64,000 nt of DNA. Origin: Aradus depressus (lineage: Eukaryota > Arthropoda > Insecta > Hemiptera > Aradidae). Below the pieces are notes generated by a model. The model saw only the letters and a program-made list of their open reading frames with translations. It was not told the origin of the DNA and did not search any database. Shown in pieces: positions 57,401 through 63,450 of this stretch (positions are counted from its first letter, which is position 1; the number at the start of each line of letters is the position of its first letter). The translations under genes and the position numbers were made by a program. The DNA is taken from contig OY759214.1 of the NCBI GenBank assembly GCA_963662175.1, positions 11,656,001 through 11,720,000 of the forward strand, read 5' to 3'.

Positions 57401-60400
57401 AAGAAAACATTGACCGTTGTAATTACAGATCTTATGAGAAGGCAAAAAAAATTAAAAGACGATGATATTCTATGAGCATACAACGAAGGGGTGGTTACTA
57501 GTTGGCACCAGTTCAGAGACTGGCCGACGATTGTTACCTCATGCGATAGGCAACTACACCACAAATCTCCTAGTGGGAAGCTACTGTGCGGCGATTACCG
57601 GGCACGCGACTCAGTTTTGCTTCGTATGAAACCCCTTATATATCTCCATGATAATCAACAGAGCGATAGTCGGCCAAGGATTGGTGAAAACTGAAGAATT
57701 AATTCTTCAAAGAAACCAGAGAATACAAACTGCTCAAGTGCGAGCCGGGTTCAGCGGCAACCCTCAAAATATTCCCCGTGCTTTTTGTGCTATAAAACAG
57801 AACTAATCAGCTGATTAGTCTTCATAGATAGTTCGAAGTTACAACCCAAGAGCGCATCTAACGGCAACGGGAGAATTTACATTAATAGAACTATATTTTC
57901 CCGTTTAGATAGGATTTCCTTCTTTGTGGGACTCCCCTTGGACAAGGGGAGTCACAGCTTCAGGTAATTTCTGAATTGTATAAATATGTCAGTCTAGCAA
58001 ATGTTGACAATAACGTAATCGTTAAGCAAGTTCTCTTTTTTTTTTAACAACTATACATAAGGATGCAATTTCCTTAATTTATGGGAACGGCGCTTCAATA
58101 CAATGCGTAGCTTTATCGAGCGGAACTTCCGTACAGCTTATGATATTCAATGATATGAGCACACTAAAAAAAGGGCAGAAACCTGTGAAGATCTTTGGGA
58201 ATATACAAGAACGTTAAAACAAACATCGCGAAGAAGAACTTACAAGTAAAAAGTTTCTCCAGTTCAATTTTTCTTTTAATTTTCTTTTCAATAACTTCTT
58301 GAATAATCCGACATTCCTCCTCTTTACGAACTCTTCCGGCAAGCACTAAATAGCCTATAAAAAAAAAATAATGTCAGAATAATGTATATCAGAATATTTT
58401 TTAAAAAGTTACTAGTAAAAGTAAGTTAGTTAGTACCTTCATCAGCAATATGTTGGTCCCAGTCATAGTACCTAGTGTTAGTACCGCCTTGAGTAGCTAG
58501 TCTGTAGCGCTCCCCCCATCGAAACAGGTCTCGCAGAGTAATAAAACCTTGTTTACCTGAAAATGCCGCACTTCCTTTCCTTCTCACCTGAATAAATAAC
58601 AAAGGATTTTAAATAATAAAAAAAATAATACAATTGAAATTCACATAATATATCAGGAATAGTAGAACCTAGAACTAGGTAGATTTTATAATTGAAGGCG
58701 GTGGTTTGTAATTTAAAGCTAAGATATAATCAAAACCCAAATATAATTAAATGAATAATTAAATAAGGACAATATTCTTTATTCATTCGTAGGTATTTTT
58801 ATGCTGGAATATTATTATTCTTAATAGTATGAAGGAGTTAGTTATTGTGACGCATGCCCGGGCTTTACTACGAAGTCATATCGCCTACTACCAGAACACT
58901 CTTTCGTCACTACAACATGGCAACTCTGTTTGTCAATAAAAAAAACTAACAAGGACACAACAAATTGACATAATGATAAACAATTAGTAAGAAGTCGAAT
59001 ATATACCTGCAAATCCGACATGACGGCAACAAGTTTCTTGCTGTAGGACAAAGGCATATGACATCTGTGCTGTAAAATTTGTTCCAGTTCTGAAGATGGA
59101 ATTTCGTCAAAATGAAGTTCAACAAAACGGTTTCTGAATGCTCTGGATAGCATCTATAATAAAATATAAAAAAATAGATTAAAAAAGTAAAGAAAATTGT
59201 TTATTAATAAATTAAATTAAATTAAAAATTAAGTAAATGCACAAAATGATAAGGTTCATTTTTTTTATGTTTTTTTTTTTTTCAAATGTAATAACAATTA
59301 GGGTTTATTCAAGGACATGTTATGCTAAATCTGTACGTTTTCTGACTTCCTATGTATATTTTTTATCGTGAAAAGCTATCCATAACTCGGAAAATTAGCA
59401 AGTTACAAAAACATTGCAAGAGTAGAGAGAAAATGGCAAAAATGTTCAGAAGGCCTCAAATGAATACGTCTGAATTTTTTCAAATTTTTCAATTACATAT
59501 TTTTAAAGCGCTACAATTTCAAAAAAGGGGTGGTTTTTCATGTTTTTCCGCAAAATTTCGGACAAAACGCACTTTAGAGAAAAGTTGCAAATAAAAAAAA
59601 AATCTTGTATTTCGATGATTATTCGCCTGAATTTTTCTAAACCTTTTACATTTTCCCTCACCCACTTTTAAGAATTGTTGAGTGGCCATAACTCGAAAAA
59701 TATTAATTTTTCAGATAAATTCAAAAGAGCAAAAACATCTTATTTTGGGCCAAAAACGGTAAACATTCCATTATTTTTTTCATTTTTGACCTAATTCTAC
59801 TAGTTAGGGAATCCCTGATAAAAGGGGTGTTTTCTACCCCTTCCGATCATTTCCTACCCTAATCTTTTTCGACTATATGCTATTTTTTTTTTTTTTGTCC
59901 CTATGTACGATGCATATTAGCCATGTGCCTCTAACGGCGTTATATTAAGTTATTTACAACATTCATGGCCCGAGGAGGGAATTCTATCTACGAAATAAAA
60001 CACTCCCGGACGGGATTCGAACCCACAAACCAAGTGATACCATGCGACCAAGGCCCTACGCTCTAGCCCGCACGGCCACCATGTGCTAGGTTATATTATT
60101 AAAGACCAAAAAATAAATTGAGAAATATAAAGCTGGAAAAAAAATTATAAATTCATTATCTCTTCACACATCCCATTTTTTTATTTATTTAAATTTTTCT
60201 CAACCTAGATGTTATATATACCTTTCTGCCACCGTAAGTTCCAGGAGGATTCTGTGTTGCAAAAAGTCTGAAATTAGGATGAGCTTTCACGGTGACATTG
60301 GTCTCCGGAATGAACAACTCTCTGTTGTCATCCAAAACTCTGTTGAGAGCTTCTAAAACTTCACTAGGAGCCAGGTTCAACTCGTCCAAAATGATCCAAT

Positions 60401-63400
60401 GACCGTTCCTCATGGCCTGCACCAAAACACCTGAAAATATATACAAAGAAGGAAACAATTTAAACAATTTCATCTCGGCAAAAACAAAAAAAATTGTGTA
60501 TAGATATTATTGGTATACTAGCAGTAATACCCGGCATTGCCCGGGGAACTTTGACATTTCTCCTAATATCACCTATTCGAATCATATTCAATACTTCAAC
60601 AGTGTATTCTCGATATTATAACTTTCAATTATTCAAATGAAATAAGGAGTATAGTCCTTCAACGGCAGACACCCCAGCAGGTAACTGCTTTGCAGCGGCG
60701 GACACCACAGTTAGTAAGTGTTTAGGACCCCTGGGCACCACAGCTAGTATGCGCCTTTCAACGGCGGAAACCACAGCTAGTAAATGCCTAGCATCACTGG
60801 ACATCCTAGCCAGTGCGTACTTAAGAAAGCTTGTGGAAAGGACCACTGGGTACCAAAGCTAGCACCTACTTAGGAACACCGGGCATCTTAGCTAGTATGC
60901 GCCTTGCAACTGCGTGCAACCAGCTGGTAAGTGCTTAGGACCGCTGGGCATTACAGCTAGTACGTAAATAGGAACGCTGGGAATCTTAGCTAGAATGTAC
61001 CTTGCAATGAAGGACACCACAGCTAGTAATTGCTTGGAACCGCCGGGCACCACAGCTACTACGTAGTTAGGAACGCGGGGCACCACAGCTGCTTAGAACC
61101 GCTGGGCACCACAGCTATTATGTGTCGTGCAATTGAGGACGCCCGAGCTAGTTTGTGCTTAAGAACGCTGGTTACCACAGCTAGTATTAACCGTGCAACG
61201 GTGGACCTCCTAAGTAATATATGCTTAGGAAACCTTAAAATAAGGGCTATATACCATATTCAAGAAAGCTACATGTGAAATTCCTTCAGCATTAATGCAC
61301 CCCAGCCCCTCACGTCCAAAAAGATGAGACATCACAGCCAATTTTTTGTTCAAGTTCTAAGCACCCCTAACCTTTTCGGTAACGTACTTCCCTAGCGCAA
61401 ATTAATCTCTAAGTTTCCACTCTCACGTTAAAACCAATTTATCTATTTATAAGTTTCTTATTCTGGGACAATCAAACTGAGGTATTTGAGTTGTTTCCCA
61501 CCCTCACTATATCGTCTTACCTTCGGCCGATTTCACTGAAAATAGACAGGTGACGTTCTACAGGGGACAGGAAACCTGGTGGGAGCGAGGAGAGTGCACT
61601 AATAGCGGGATATTTGCCGATGTAATGAATGCGTCGAAAGTTTATATGTTGATCCAGCAAAACTGGTCAAAAATGTTTAGAGCTGGTTGGGGATGGTTCG
61701 CCAACCTGCCTTAACAAACTCCCAAGAATCTCAGAATTATTCGCAAGAGTTGATGAATACTGATAAATATATGAGAAATACATGATAATGAGAAATTTTA
61801 TAAGAGCACTGCGAAGTCTCTGAGTAAGACACCTATTGATTTACACCCATATTGGGGGTGATTAGTTTTAGAGATAGAGCAAAAACAGGATTGATGAATT
61901 CGCGCAGACGAAATACATTGATGGTGATTTTTTTTTTAGTGAGTATTTGAAATCATAAAATTCCGGTGAAAAACCAAGAGCGTATTTTTGAACGATTACA
62001 TAAAAATTCTACACTAAGTATACAAAGGTAAGAGAAGTAAACGATACAGTCACTCAATCAAACTGCAATGAATGTCAGTGTAAATGCTATTTGATATAAA
62101 AAAATACCTTCATTGAAGACCAGGCTTCCTGACGCGTCCGCAGAATAAGAGCCGACGTACTCTTGAAGATCTGTATGCTGGTGGTTGTTAATTCTTAGAC
62201 AATTGTGTCCAGAGGCCTGGGCCAGGTATAGAATCAAAGAGGTTTTACCAACAGAGGTCTCTCCTTGGATCAGAACTGGATGATTTGACAAGGACACACA
62301 TCGAGCGATATCGCACAAATTCCGGCGAACAGTCGACGTCAGAAGATACTGAAATACAGATTGAAAACATTGTATAAAGTGATTTGGTAAGAGATGGTAT
62401 AACAACTATTTAGTTCAGGACTGACCTTTTCTGGAACATGTGGCTTCAGTTCTCCTTTTGGTACCCAGTATCCCTCAAATGGGATAAACTTCTCTTTCGG
62501 TTTAGGTTCTGGAATAGGTTGACCAAGGATACTCTTAATGTCATTTTTTTCAAGAACAGTTCTGAAACATCAATTTGTTAACAATGAATCGTCTTTTTAG
62601 GAATGCCTTACTTGCCCAAGCAAGAAATAATTTTTGTAATAGTTTTCTTAATTCATCGTTATTTTTATGTAGTTATTAATTTATTAGAGAGCGCCGGTAG
62701 CTCAGAGGTAGCATGCTAGCCTACTAATACTAATACTACTACTTGGACCCCTTCTCTAATAAGATAATTGTTGCCTAGGTTTTTTTAAATTTTCATGTAA
62801 TTACACTATTTTGTTTTTAACTTATTTATTATTAATGATTGACATGAGCTGTGAATGCTCGTTAATTCTAGTCTAATTTTTGGTTTATGTATGTTTAGGT
62901 TCACCATCTGAAGATGGCAAATTGCTGAAACTAGTTGAGGTAAAAATAAAATATAAGTTGAACTGATACATCTGTATTACTTATTGAATAAAGCTAGGTA
63001 GGCAAACTTTCGGGCTCATGTGCACCAGAGTGACAAAAGAGCGCTCTGGTAGTAGGCGATATGACCTAGTTAAAGCCCGGGCATGAGTCACAATAGCTAA
63101 CTATTTACTTAATTGCAGTTTATATAAACTCATTTCTAATGTCAATACAGGCCGTGAAGAAGACACACTCAGTGCCGAAAGATAAAAATTCTACATGTTA
63201 ATTTTTATCGACCACAAGACTGATCTCTCCCCCTTACTTAAAAATATAAGATTAAGACGATTATTAAACATAATATTAGAGCTAAATATATTCATGAAAT
63301 TACCTAGCAATCATATTCTTCACTACATCATGTGACTTGGCATTCAACTGTGTCAGAAAACTTAAGCAAAGAGCTTCAAACAAGGATCGCTGCATTGAAC

Positions 63401-63450
63401 CACATTTGTTTTCTGATGCAACAACCAAGGCACGGCAAAGTGTCCGCAAA
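36281..63450 (-). CDS. MDN1: Midasin (dynein-like AAA+ ATPase of 60S ribosome biogenesis), internal part of the gene: 20 exons
   Basis: Midasin (yeast Rea1) is a nuclear ATPase with six AAA modules in one chain. It pulls assembly factors such as Ytm1/WDR12 and Rsa4/NLE1 off pre-60S particles. Twenty minus-strand blocks translate, in order and in phase, into a protein resembling animal midasin from the end of AAA1 to the start of AAA5. Walker A motifs seen are GETSVGKTS (AAA2, w3), GETGCGKTT (AAA3, w9), GSPGVGKTS (AAA4, w15) and GSSHCGKTS (AAA5, w20). Walker B or sensor motifs include WIILDELNLAP (w4), FLADEISLAD (w10), TMNPGGDFGKKE (w11) and ILLDE/LNLASQ (w16/w17). All 19 introns are GT-AG, from 77 bp to 5.6 kb, and phases match at each junction (3,388 coding bases). 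No stop or frameshift interrupts the exons, so the gene looks functional. The N-terminus lies beyond the right edge. AAA6, the linker, the acidic region and the MIDAS domain are not seen. Identity rests on recognised family motifs, not on a database search. Confidence 0.95.
36536..36655 (-). pseudogene. degenerate partial duplicate of midasin exon w20
   Basis: About 110 bp, with flanking intron, align with exon w20 and its upstream intron. The acceptor-like CTAG, the P-loop stretch (CCACTGTGGAAAAAC) and TTGGCTCATCT are shared. In the w20 frame the first Gly codon is TGA, and small deletions shift the frame after the P-loop. AAT-rich intron sequence continues the similarity beyond the exon. 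This looks like a local tandem duplication that has decayed. Confidence 0.8.
36774..37044 (-). repeat. SINE-A copy, full head
   Basis: Minus strand: GGCGCCGGTAGCTCATTGAT, GGTTCGAAACCCGGTCGAG, and the body to AAAGCCCGGGCATGAGTC. Intronic in midasin (w19-w20 intron), same sense as the gene. Confidence 0.9.
37206..37494 (-). repeat. SINE-A copy
   Basis: Minus strand: GGCGCCAGTAGGTAAGTGG, GGTTTGAAACCCGACTGAG, and the tail GGTAGTAGGCGATATGATCT. It lies 160 bp from the previous copy in the same orientation. Confidence 0.9.
37725..37820 (+). repeat. poly-A-ended dispersed repeat (AAACCGGTAATTT family)
   Basis: AACTAAACCTGACAATGG, CGGAAACCGGTAATTT, TTGTGAAATAGACAATATT, then an A run. Related copies: 40,825-40,920 and 53,300-53,387 (plus), 5,300-5,385 and 33,605-33,665 (minus). 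Confidence 0.68.
38108..38338 (-). CDS. MDN1: midasin exon w19 (AAA4-AAA5 linker)
   Basis: Exactly 77 codons. Poorly conserved at first (VNELYEEIFLPEYP), then LALCVRMGWMAIL, which corresponds to the strand before the AAA5 P-loop. Donor GTGAGT. Confidence 0.9.
38672..38885 (-). repeat. SINE-A copy, 3' two thirds
   Basis: Minus strand GCGATGGCCCCGAGCCTGTA through GGTAGTAGGCGATATGACCT to GGGCATGAGTC. The tRNA-like head is missing. Intronic in midasin. Confidence 0.88.
39003..39123 (+). repeat. repeat X, internally deleted short copy
   Basis: The family start (CCCAGGTATACGAAGCGTAT) joins directly to the family end (CGCTGGGGAAGTACATTACTGG, ACCCACCGACAACTT) with the modules missing. Confidence 0.75.
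40104..40373 (-). CDS. MDN1: midasin exon w18 (AAA4 lid)
   Basis: Exactly 90 codons. Reads VFVEPLLIEDLEVIMSKLYP and GKGGPWEFNLRDLTRWAESL, then RARMRTHKDKQR. The donor was set at AGG|GTAGGT by similarity; the reading frame stays open a further 27 bases, so the exact 3' end is slightly uncertain. Confidence 0.92.
40460..40785 (-). repeat. SINE-A copy, best full-length example
   Basis: Minus strand: A box TAGCTCAGTGG, B box GGTTCGAAACCCGGCC, the TTTATTTTATCTGGGAGG hairpin, both body blocks and the 3' GGGCATGAGTCATAATAAC. About 326 bp with few changes. In the w18-w19 intron. Confidence 0.93.
41108..41305 (-). CDS. MDN1: midasin exon w17 (AAA4 sensor 1 and arginine region)
   Basis: Exactly 66 codons. 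Reads LNLASQSVVEGLNSVLDHRG, then LFACQNPQRQGGSRKGLPRS and FINRFTQ. The Walker B motif is split between w16 (LLDE) and w17 (LNLAS). Confidence 0.95.
42187..42339 (-). CDS. MDN1: midasin exon w16 (AAA4 core)
   Basis: Exactly 51 codons. Reads ITRINLSEQTDVSDLFGADL, then GHFSWKDGPFLKALKDGHWI, ending LLDE, the Walker B acidic pair. Donor GTAAAT follows directly. Confidence 0.95.
42636..43481 (+). mobile_element. mariner-family DNA transposon, internally deleted and decayed
   Basis: The ends CGAGGT...GTCTATTAAATAA form imperfect inverted repeats of about 28 bp, flanked by TA on both sides (42,634-42,635 and 43,482-43,483), as expected for mariner. At about 846 bp it is well short of a usual 1.3-kb mariner. 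Transposase pieces: LEQHDADPNLFQKVITCDGT, YEPETKRQSMHWKTQ, MLIVFFDIKSLILKEWVPED, then, frameshifted, FHQDNSH and HLPYSPH*APCDFYLFPKVK. Stops, frameshifts and the altered TCDGTW and SPH* motifs show it is dead. Confidence 0.88.
43687..43865 (-). CDS. MDN1: midasin exon w15 (AAA4 Walker A)
   Basis: Reads APTTRLNALRLLRALQIPSK, then AVLLEGSPGVGKTSIVLALA, the AAA4 P-loop. Donor GTACTA; phase 0 at the end. Confidence 0.95.
44072..44640 (+). repeat. repeat X, best full copy of a modular dispersed family
   Basis: Begins at CTCAGCTATACGAAGTATAA and ends with GGGGAAGTACATTGCCGGTG, ATTCACCGACAACTT. Between them are three diverged modules of about 130 bp, each with GTATCGACACGAAATTT, a TATGTG/TATGAGGATT stretch and AATAACTGC. 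The 3' end holds a CGGTGA/TCACCG hairpin. Non-coding; class unknown. Confidence 0.8.
44738..44928 (-). CDS. MDN1: midasin exon w14 (AAA3-AAA4 linker)
   Basis: Reads MSCVEFLLQQLDSALGKHPA, then IIGVDPFFIKKEKW, the segment before AAA4 in midasins. Phase from w13 (AA + C) and to w15 (A + AG) is correct. The preceding intron contains the 90-bp satellite array. Confidence 0.88.
44966..46680. repeat. 90-bp satellite array, 19 near-identical copies, in a midasin intron
   Basis: TAATGAAACTATTGATAATA recurs every 90 bp from 44,971 to 46,591. Units are identical except that two neighbouring units (at 46,200 and 46,290) carry TTATA for TTATT. There is no open frame. It sits between exons w13 and w14, close to the w14 acceptor. 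Confidence 0.97.
47339..47636 (+). repeat. SINE-A copy, full head
   Basis: GGCGCCGGTAGCTCAGAGGT, GGTCGAAACCCGGCTGAG, and the tail GAGCGCTGTGGTAGTAGGCG...CCGGGCATGAGTCACATT. Opposite sense to midasin. Confidence 0.9.
47851..48006 (-). CDS. MDN1: midasin exon w13 (AAA3 lid)
   Basis: Reads VSISVRDILTWVRFINVV, then VSFAYVHGACLTFLDGVG and TTSSE, matching the midasin 'SIRDILSWV...HAACL..IDG.G' block. The acceptor TTTCAG lies only 54 bp downstream of the 3' end of the jockey insertion. Confidence 0.94.
48152..50824 (-). pseudogene. jockey-element ORF2: AP endonuclease and reverse transcriptase, two frameshifts
   Basis: Starts at the ATG at 50,824, inside the ORF1 stop region. Endonuclease motifs: LLNWNANGI, CLTETHLIP, TGDLNSKHLNWG and DSDHLPVL. 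RT motifs: SSYRPISLLNSLSKLLERLI, HQFGFKKRHSTTHQL, FLDVAAAFDTVWH, GVPQGSILAPILFNLF and the catalytic YADDTLL. The frame breaks near 50,520 (between the two endonuclease halves) and near 48,730-48,780 (just after the RT core, probably a small deletion). It resumes with GKTETKVFALRR and ends RRLKPRLLQDIIF at 48,152. All catalytic residues are present, so the damage is recent. Confidence 0.88.
50811..52049 (-). CDS. jockey-element ORF1: gag-like nucleic-acid-binding protein
   Basis: 412 residues from the Met at 52,049; an in-frame extension upstream to 52,139 is low-complexity Lys/Ile and less likely. The central part (about residues 125-260, with IIKDLKTLTKAPFD and LSVIIRGVPY) resembles the PRE_C2HC region of jockey-type gags. 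Three zinc knuckles follow: CTNCQKWGHTKNYC, CVKCAGDHHYTLC and CPNCGEQHPGNYRGC. The C-terminal 100 residues are Pro/Ala/Ser rich. The protein should coat element RNA. The frame is intact. It overlaps ORF2's ATG by 14 bases. Confidence 0.88.
   Translation of the reverse strand: MSSGGTPKELNGWYEECTNVDIPGMELDSGFTQVRKRPASQQEPGPSQQPATAPGLSDTAKRYRYQVSPPITLSNKFAPLASLPQPDPADNSKLEPKIQIPPIFLLDTGNLQEIIKDLKTLTKAPFDIKFCSKKFKISLSSSEEFRHVTKFYDSSNLKYFTFVNPEDRGLSVIIRGVPYSLTESEVFELLSPNYPVRKVTRLHRKDGNGDKLPTPLVAVELENSPAGKKIFNLDRLFYTVVQVEPRRRTGQSPQCTNCQKWGHTKNYCRLDPRCVKCAGDHHYTLCPSQASTPTCPNCGEQHPGNYRGCKEHPANRQTRPALKRQTDARRPAAGPPTPQPAPAPARSAWLSGPPLGARPSHSASSPSQGTNPDLPTFITSLITRIIEPLIPKIQTFLSNLLSSFLTHPHGKP
52337..52895 (-). 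pseudogene. 5'-truncated RTE-like non-LTR element, C-terminal end of RT protein
   Basis: The minus strand reads RDAKRAIYKTVLRPVVTYAS, then WVLTRRDEILLNTWERKVLR and VKQVRLRWLGQ. After frameshifts, DRLPRKILEGHPEGQRRRGR and SRLRWLEDVLR follow. This 'ETW.L...WERK.LRKI...RLRWLG' block is typical of the tail of RTE/Proto2-type polyproteins. No catalytic core is present. It lies in the w12-w13 intron about 160 bp beyond the 5' end of the jockey insertion. Confidence 0.75.
53654..53835 (-). CDS. MDN1: midasin exon w12 (AAA3 arginine-finger region)
   Basis: Reads LSPALRNRLTEIWCEGPTTD after a TATAG acceptor and runs to FSSSDIGNR. It ends in an AG phase. The following intron is the longest seen (5.6 kb) because it holds two retroelement insertions. 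Confidence 0.94.
53960..54440 (-). repeat. repeat X copy in a midasin intron
   Basis: Minus strand: CCCAGCTATACAAAATATAG, the modules, then GGTTTTAGAGGAAGAGCGAA and the family end with GTCACCGATGACTATTTG. Sits in the w11-w12 intron. Confidence 0.74.
54534..54660 (+). repeat. SINE-A fragment, 3' part
   Basis: TCGTTAAAGACCCCCTAGAT, then GGTAGTAGGCGATATGATCT and GCCCGGGCATAATT. Confidence 0.8.
54807..54928 (-). CDS. MDN1: midasin exon w11 (AAA3 sensor 1)
   Basis: Reads PERKLLISEKGTESDIEITA, then FIGTMNPGGDFGKKE, the AAA3 sensor-1 signature. The intron to w10 is 88 bp; donor GTACGT. Confidence 0.94.
55017..55152 (-). CDS. MDN1: midasin exon w10 (AAA3 Walker B)
   Basis: Reads LFEWVDGPLINAMKGGHVFL, then ADEISLADYSVLERLNSLL. 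The DE pair of Walker B is intact. Ends with one base of a Glu codon; donor GTAAAT. Confidence 0.95.
55255..55930 (+). repeat. two copies of a dispersed insect-type repeat
   Basis: 55,262-55,575 and 55,730-55,925 share ATCTCGCAAATACCAGCTTT, CGCTTTGAAATCGGTTCAGC, CGTCTTGGAGCTA and an end like CTCCTTTTGCGTCGGGGGTT. Non-coding; class not determined. Both lie in the w9-w10 intron. Confidence 0.75.
56293..56468 (-). CDS. MDN1: midasin exon w9 (AAA3 Walker A)
   Basis: P-loop VLLVGETGCGKTTVCQLLAA is followed by LYSVSCHLHSESSDFLGGLR, nearly invariant in midasin AAA3. Donor GTAAAT; ends on a codon boundary (VREK). Confidence 0.95.
56990..57112 (-). CDS. MDN1: midasin exon w8 (entry to AAA3)
   Basis: Reads a divergent stretch ending PSEFSHIVWTYNIRKLAVLV, which matches the 'HIVWT...RLA.LVG' entry to AAA3 in midasins. 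Phase agrees with w7 (T + TG) and w9 (G + GT). Confidence 0.88.
58244..58354 (-). CDS. MDN1: midasin exon w7 (AAA2-AAA3 linker)
   Basis: Reads YLVLAGRVRKEEECRIIQEV, then a Lys/Glu-rich helix (EKKIKRKIELEKLFT). The donor GTAAGT is a consensus match, placed by phase with w8. The intron to w6 is only 82 bp. Confidence 0.92.
58437..58587 (-). CDS. MDN1: midasin exon w6 (AAA2 small domain)
   Basis: Reads FSGKQGFITLRDLFRWGERY, the midasin lid-domain signature. A Gly/Thr-rich insert (QGGTNTR) precedes YYDWDQHIADEG. Acceptor TTCAG, donor GTACTA; ends with one base of a Gly codon. Confidence 0.93.
58849..58918 (-). repeat. SINE-A 3' fragment
   Basis: Minus strand: GTGACGAAAGAGTGTTCTGG, GGTAGTAGGCGATATGACTT and GGGCATGCGTCACAATAAC. 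About 90 bp from the exon w5 donor. Confidence 0.82.
59007..59153 (-). CDS. MDN1: midasin exon w5 (AAA2 arginine-finger region)
   Basis: Exactly 49 codons, phase 0 on both sides. Reads MLSRAFRNRFVELHFDEIPS, the conserved arginine-rich helix after sensor 1. The initial ATG is an ordinary codon after a TATAG acceptor, not a start. Confidence 0.95.
59230..59880. other. intron sequence without identified elements
   Basis: Within the w4-w5 intron. An 80-codon plus-strand frame (59,352-59,594) has no domain. Repeated phrases such as CATAACTCG(G/A)AAAAT suggest an old dispersed repeat I could not classify. Confidence 0.45.
59903..60094 (-). repeat. SINE-B copy
   Basis: Minus strand: CTAGAGCGTAGGGCCTTGGT, B box GGGTTCGAATCCCGTCCGGG, TTTTATTTCGTAGATAGAA, GGCTAATATGCATCGTAC, then the T-run end in plus orientation. 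It matches the 22.0-kb SINE-B over its length. Confidence 0.88.
60222..60430 (-). CDS. MDN1: midasin exon w4 (AAA2 Walker B and sensor 1)
   Basis: Reads VLVQAMRNGHWIILDELNLA, then LDDNRELFIPE and FATQNPPGTYGGRK. These are the Walker B acidic pair, the substrate-loop region and the sensor-1 Asn of AAA2. It completes the Gly codon from w3. Confidence 0.95.
60518..60650 (-). mobile_element. Helitron-like 3' end
   Basis: The minus strand ends CCCCGGGCAATGCCGGG, TATTACTG, CTAG. This is the same hairpin and terminus as the 22.8-kb element with a better CTAG. Its 5' extent is unclear; the neighbouring minisatellite may be part of it. Confidence 0.62.
60650..61250. repeat. degenerate minisatellite, about 36-40-bp unit
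   Basis: Many diverged copies of a unit like GGAACGCTGGGCACCACAG plus CTAGTAYGTGCTTA. Neighbouring units alternate between GCCTTGCAA and CTTAGGA versions, giving a higher-order period near 110 bp. It adjoins a Helitron-like 3' end. Confidence 0.85.
61370..61940. repeat. repeat X fragments, decayed
   Basis: ACGTACTTCCCTAGCGCAAA (minus-strand end) at 61,383 and later GTAATGAATGCGTCGAAAG, AATTCGCGCAGACGAAATAC (plus) at 61,900 indicate two decayed, oppositely oriented pieces. Confidence 0.6.
62108..62348 (-). CDS. MDN1: midasin exon w3 (AAA2 Walker A)
   Basis: It starts YLLTSTVRRNL and carries the P-loop VLIQGETSVGKTSLI, followed by RINNHQHTDLQEYVGSY, which is diagnostic for midasin AAA2. It is separated from w2 by a 77-bp intron and ends with the first base of a Gly codon. 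Confidence 0.95.
62426..62561 (-). CDS. MDN1: midasin exon w2 (AAA1-AAA2 linker)
   Basis: Acceptor TTTCAG, donor GTCAGT. The read includes LGQPIPEPKPKEKFIPFEGYW, close to the linker before AAA2 in animal midasins. It completes the split Arg codon from w1 and ends on a codon boundary. Confidence 0.92.
62690..63105 (+). repeat. SINE-A copy split by about 250 bp of other sequence
   Basis: The head (GCGCCGGTAGCTCAGAGGTA, 62,690-62,736) and tail (AGCTAGGTAGGCAAACTTTC...GGGCATGAGTCACAATAG, about 62,990-63,105) belong together. The sequence between includes a CTGAAGATGGCAAATTGCTG motif, resembling the hammerhead-like repeats at 3 kb. Confidence 0.78.
63304..63450 (-). CDS. MDN1: midasin exon w1 (C-terminal part of AAA1)
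   Basis: It begins after a TTTTCAG acceptor with one base completing a codon and reads LRTLCRALVVAS, a signature of midasin AAA1's helical lid. It ends in an AG phase before GTAATT. No earlier exon was recognised between here and the right edge. Confidence 0.93.
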
